The position numbers and the translations under genes were made by a program. Of a stretch of 64,000 nucleotides of DNA, positions 61,581-64,000 are shown one piece after another (within the stretch, counting starts at the first letter, position 1; every line of letters begins with the position of its first letter). This stretch comes from Lachnospiraceae bacterium. GTDB taxonomy: Bacteria > Bacillota > Clostridia > Lachnospirales > Lachnospiraceae. Location: the NCBI GenBank assembly GCA_015056865.1, contig SVFM01000001.1, positions 145,266 to 209,265 on the forward strand, in the 5' to 3' direction. Below the pieces are notes generated by a model that had not been told where the DNA came from, made no database searches, and saw only the letters and a list, made by a program, of their open reading frames with translations.

Positions 61581-61765
61581 TTGTGAGCGGAAGGCGGCAG
61601 GGCAGGGGCTTAGGTCCGTAGGACAGGCACACTTCCGTTCTGTGAAAAACGTAGCAGTACTATAAATTTCCGTTCGCAAACATGCTCCGGAAATTCAAGT
61701 ACTGACGTTTTTCAAGGGCCTGTCCTACGGACCTAAGCCCCTGCCCTGCCGCCTTCCGCTCACAA
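61581..61765. repeat. 185-bp element with 48-bp perfect terminal inverted repeats
   Basis: The arms 61581-61628 and 61718-61765 are perfect inverted copies (outer end TTGTGAGCGGAAGG, inner end GTAGGACAGGC). The interior folds on as well: TGAAAAACGT/ACGTTTTTCA, CAGTACT/AGTACTG and AATTTCCG/CGGAAATT, so the whole segment can form one long cruciform or RNA hairpin. No ORF inside. It fills the gap between the MraY-like and HAD-CPBP genes. No target-site duplication is evident. A MITE-like mobile remnant or a structured RNA are the main readings. Confidence 0.85.
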
Positions 61766-61798
61766 AATAGAGTATGCACATGCAGAAAAGAGGAAGAG

Positions 61799-63343
61799 AT
61801 GTACAAATACATATTGTTCGATCTGGACGGTACCTTGACGGACCCGAAGGAAGGAATCACAAAGAGTGTGCAGTATGCACTGAGATCTTTTGGCATTGAG
61901 GAGGACAATCTGGACAAGCTGGAACCCTTTATCGGGCCGCCTCTAAAGGACAGTTTTATGGAATTTTACGGCTTTGATGATGCCAAGGCGGAAAAGGCTG
62001 TAGAAAAATACAGAGAATATTTTCAGGATACCGGAATCTTTCAAAATGAGGTGTACACGGCAGTTCCCCAGTTGTTGGCAGCATTGCAGAAGAGGGGAAA
62101 GCATCTGGCTGTTGCTTCCAGTAAGCCCACTGTGTTTGTGGAGCGCATTCTGGAGCATTTCGATCTGCGGAAGTATTTTGAAGTGGTGGTTGGCAGTGAG
62201 CTGGACGGCACCCGGGTGCAGAAGGAGGCAGTGATCCGGGACACTTTGAGGCAGTTGGTAGGCGATAAACGAGTAGAGCGGGACGATGTGGTTATGGTAG
62301 GAGACCGGAAGTTTGACATAGAGGCCGGGCGCTACTGCAGCCTGACCACCATGGGTGTGACCTATGGCTATGGCTCTACAGAGGAATTGAAGGCAGCTAA
62401 GGCGGAATATATTTTCCACACTGTGACTGATCTGGGCAAGGAGCTCCTTCGCAAGGAAAATATTGCAACGCCCACAAAGAATCCCGGAACTGCAAATATG
62501 TGGACCTTGGCATTGCCCATCATTATGGCCTTTTTAGCCAAGATGCTGGGACATAGCCTGGGGATCTTTCTGGTTCAGTGGATTGCCGGAAGCATACCCA
62601 GTCTGGCTAAGTATCTGGTGGAAACCACCGCTGAAGGTGAGCTGGTAACCACACCAATCGGCGGCGGTTTGATGACTTTCCTCTCCCATTTTCTGGTTTT
62701 AGCATTTATGTACAAAATGGGCAAGGAGATTGTTGCCAAGGTCAGAGAGCGTTCCTTGACCCAGGAAAAGATGCCTCTGAACATACAGACCGGAAGCCTT
62801 TATTTGGTTGGAATGCTTGCGGCAGGTCTGGGACTGAATTTGCTGTTTGAATTGGCCGGTGTGGTGGACATGTCCGCAACTTTCCAAAGTATGCAGGAAC
62901 AGAGGTATTCCCTTCCTTTCGTGTTTGCTATTTTGATCTTTTGTGTGGTGGCGCCCCTGGGTGAGGAACTGTTGTTCCGAGGAATTGTTTTCAACAGACT
63001 GAACAAGATGTTTGGTGCAAAGAGAGGTATTATTTTTACCTCCGTGATATTTGGATTGTATCATGGCAGTTCTATTTCCGGCATTTACGCTTTTGTAATG
63101 AGCTTGCTGATCACCTGGGCTTATGAGAGGACCGGCAAGTTCTATCTGGCAGTATTGCTGCATGCTTTGATGAATTTCAGCACATATGTATTGTCCTATA
63201 CCGGTGCCATGGGCGGTATGTTGAACAACTGGCCCTCTTTCCTGGTATTGGTTGCGATCAGCGGTGTTTGTATCTGGATGCTCTTGCAGATCAACAAAAA
63301 GCCGGGAGTTATTGTGAAGAAGGCGGAGAATCAGGAAGAATAA
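61799..63343 (+). CDS. Fusion: HAD phosphatase (Gph-like) plus CPBP intramembrane protease
   Basis: A 514-residue single-frame protein. Residues 1-215 are a HAD hydrolase of the phosphoglycolate phosphatase type: FDLDGTLTDPKEG at 7-19, AVASSKP near 105 (motif II), Lys142, and VGDRKFDIEAG near 167 (motif III-IV). After a linker (ATPTKNPGTANM, 223-234), residues 235-500 form a membrane domain of the CPBP (CAAX protease/bacteriocin-processing) family with EELLFRG (Glu389, Glu390, Arg394), LYHGS (His422) and LLHALMNF (His455, Asn459). The HAD part would be cytoplasmic. ATG 61799 follows AAGAGGAAGAG. I do not know the joint function. Confidence 0.88.
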   Translation: MYKYILFDLDGTLTDPKEGITKSVQYALRSFGIEEDNLDKLEPFIGPPLKDSFMEFYGFDDAKAEKAVEKYREYFQDTGIFQNEVYTAVPQLLAALQKRGKHLAVASSKPTVFVERILEHFDLRKYFEVVVGSELDGTRVQKEAVIRDTLRQLVGDKRVERDDVVMVGDRKFDIEAGRYCSLTTMGVTYGYGSTEELKAAKAEYIFHTVTDLGKELLRKENIATPTKNPGTANMWTLALPIIMAFLAKMLGHSLGIFLVQWIAGSIPSLAKYLVETTAEGELVTTPIGGGLMTFLSHFLVLAFMYKMGKEIVAKVRERSLTQEKMPLNIQTGSLYLVGMLAAGLGLNLLFELAGVVDMSATFQSMQEQRYSLPFVFAILIFCVVAPLGEELLFRGIVFNRLNKMFGAKRGIIFTSVIFGLYHGSSISGIYAFVMSLLITWAYERTGKFYLAVLLHALMNFSTYVLSYTGAMGGMLNNWPSFLVLVAISGVCIWMLLQINKKPGVIVKKAENQEE

Positions 63344-63372
63344 TATATAAGTTCGTTTCGAAGGAATATGAG

Positions 63373-63404
63373 AAAAACGCAGGCCATGTGGTTCTGCGTT
63401 TTTT
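63373..63404 (+). terminator. Terminator of the HAD-CPBP gene
   Basis: Stem AAAAACGCAG/CTGCGTTTTT with an 11-nt loop; the T run continues to 63404. Confidence 0.85.
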
Positions 63405-63488
63405 GGTGGGCTCATTTAGGAACATTTTTTATTATGACACAGCAATGGAGAGGGTCGACTTTAGAAGGTGCATGAAAGCATGCCCCGT

Positions 63489-63728
63489 AGGTCTATGAAA
63501 AAAATCCGCTTGCCAGACCTAAAAAAATCGTATTTTTAGGCCCATAGAAAAAATGTGCCCGCAGGATACTCATTTTTCGGTCAAAAGAAAAAAACATGTC
63601 TGTGGGATACCCAAAAGCTGCTTTTGATGGAATCTGTAATGAAATTTTTGGTGTATAGATACTCCCGGCAAGGAAAACGGAATCGGAAAAACCATTTTTC
63701 ATGAATAGATACTTCTGACAGGTTAAAA
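63489..63728. repeat. Degenerate 40-45-nt repeats in the 610-nt gap before the last gene
   Basis: Three successive units start at about 63489, 63538 and 63578: each has GGYC, AGAAAAAA or TGAAAAAA, then TG-C-G--GGATAC or TTGCCAGACC, then A/T runs. Two further related copies share ATAGATACT-C-G-CA-G-AAA at 63655 and 63706. On the minus strand they read as a decayed Phe-rich peptide repeat (MFFSFDRK, HFFYGPKN, GFFS). I find no intact gene. 63729-63953 is AT-rich with a small TTACT/AGTAA hairpin and no other feature. Confidence 0.55.
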
Positions 63729-63953
63729 TCATGACAAGAAAATTAGAAAACCTATGTTACTGTTACTTTAGTAAAAGCTCATTTGTCAAAAACATGCCAT
63801 GCAGAACAGCAAATAACCATTTTAATTCAAAATATATGACCAAAGAAACAAAAAATAAAAAAATAAATATAGAAATATTCAGATAAATATGGTAAAATTT
63901 ACCTGCAACACGTAAATGCAAGATAATGACCCAAAAAGAAAGGAGACAACCAA

Positions 63954-64000
63954 ATGAAAAGACACAAGATACTTCGAGCCATATCCTGCGCGTTGATTGT
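63954..64000 (+). CDS. Start of an exported protein gene, cut by window end
   Basis: ATG 63954 lies 7-10 nt behind AAAGGAGA and opens a frame that reads MKRHKILRAISCALI to the window edge: a basic N-terminus followed by the beginning of a hydrophobic core, as in a signal peptide. Fifteen codons are too few to identify it. Confidence 0.6.
   Translation, partial: MKRHKILRAISCALI

Noticed and set aside
61580..61592. AATTGTGAGCGG resembling the left half of the E. coli lac operator
   Set aside because: Only the end of the long inverted repeat; no LacI-type gene or second half-site, so taken as chance.
1..64000. tRNA, rRNA, CRISPR array, prophage or integrase genes
   Set aside because: I looked for tRNA-like cloverleaf ends, regularly spaced direct repeats and phage or integrase proteins and saw none; only one broken transposase is present.

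Overview
The window looks like chromosomal DNA of an anaerobic, butyrate-forming, low-to-medium GC Firmicute, most likely a member of the Lachnospiraceae. This is inferred from gene content: ptb-buk, Bcd/EtfAB, 4-hydroxybutyryl-CoA dehydratase, AddAB, ThiT under a TPP riboswitch, a ZTP riboswitch in front of split purine genes, DUF6062, and strong AGGAGG ribosome sites. Consensus TTGACA/TATAAT promoters and intrinsic hairpin terminators are easy to see. I found no rRNA, tRNA, CRISPR array or complete insertion sequence.

Layout. 1-2.7 kb: end of an effector-binding-domain gene, a BtrH-like unknown, and a DUF1016/YhcG nuclease gene killed by one stop codon. 2.8-8.5 kb: an EamA exporter, then the minus-strand livKHMGF branched-chain amino-acid ABC operon. 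8.6-13.5 kb: an SDR enzyme, a broken PD-(D/E)XK transposase, an ion permease, and an AraC regulator divergent from a GH4 alpha-galactosidase. 13.5-16.2 kb: YbaK and ptb-buk. 16.2-17.6 kb: a DUF3990/HTH toxin-antitoxin-like pair with its operator inside the promoter spacer. 17.7-24.1 kb: an aminotransferase/Gfo-Idh pair, malic enzyme, UxaC and a PHP phosphatase.

24.1-28 kb: ZTP riboswitch, archaeal-type IMP cyclohydrolase, stand-alone AICAR formyltransferase, and GlnRS. 28-38.2 kb: MFS transporter with AraC regulator, a small acidic membrane protein, a second Gfo/Idh enzyme, TetR, AraC, a divergent creatininase-family plus GH67/GH20-like pair, and UraA. 38.2-44.3 kb: DUF6062, M19 dipeptidase, an SGNH/MBOAT O-acylation pair, ExoIII, and a repeat-rich DUF4190 protein. 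44.5-51.5 kb: a fermentation cluster (MaoC hydratase, family I CoA-transferase, 4-hydroxybutyryl-CoA dehydratase, butyryl-CoA dehydrogenase, EtfBA). 51.8-59.4 kb: 3-methyladenine glycosylase and AddBA. 59.4-64 kb: TPP-controlled ThiT, an MraY-like transferase, a 185-bp inverted-repeat element, a HAD-CPBP protease fusion, degenerate 40-nt repeats, and the first codons of an exported protein.

How the genes combine. Crotonyl-CoA can be formed from 4-hydroxybutyrate (dehydratase) or, by inference, from (R)-3-hydroxybutyrate (MaoC). Bcd-EtfAB reduces it to butyryl-CoA, and Ptb-Buk turns that into butyrate with ATP gain. The least explained parts are the creatininase/GH-like pair, the DUF3990 pair, the HAD-CPBP fusion and the long inverted repeat.
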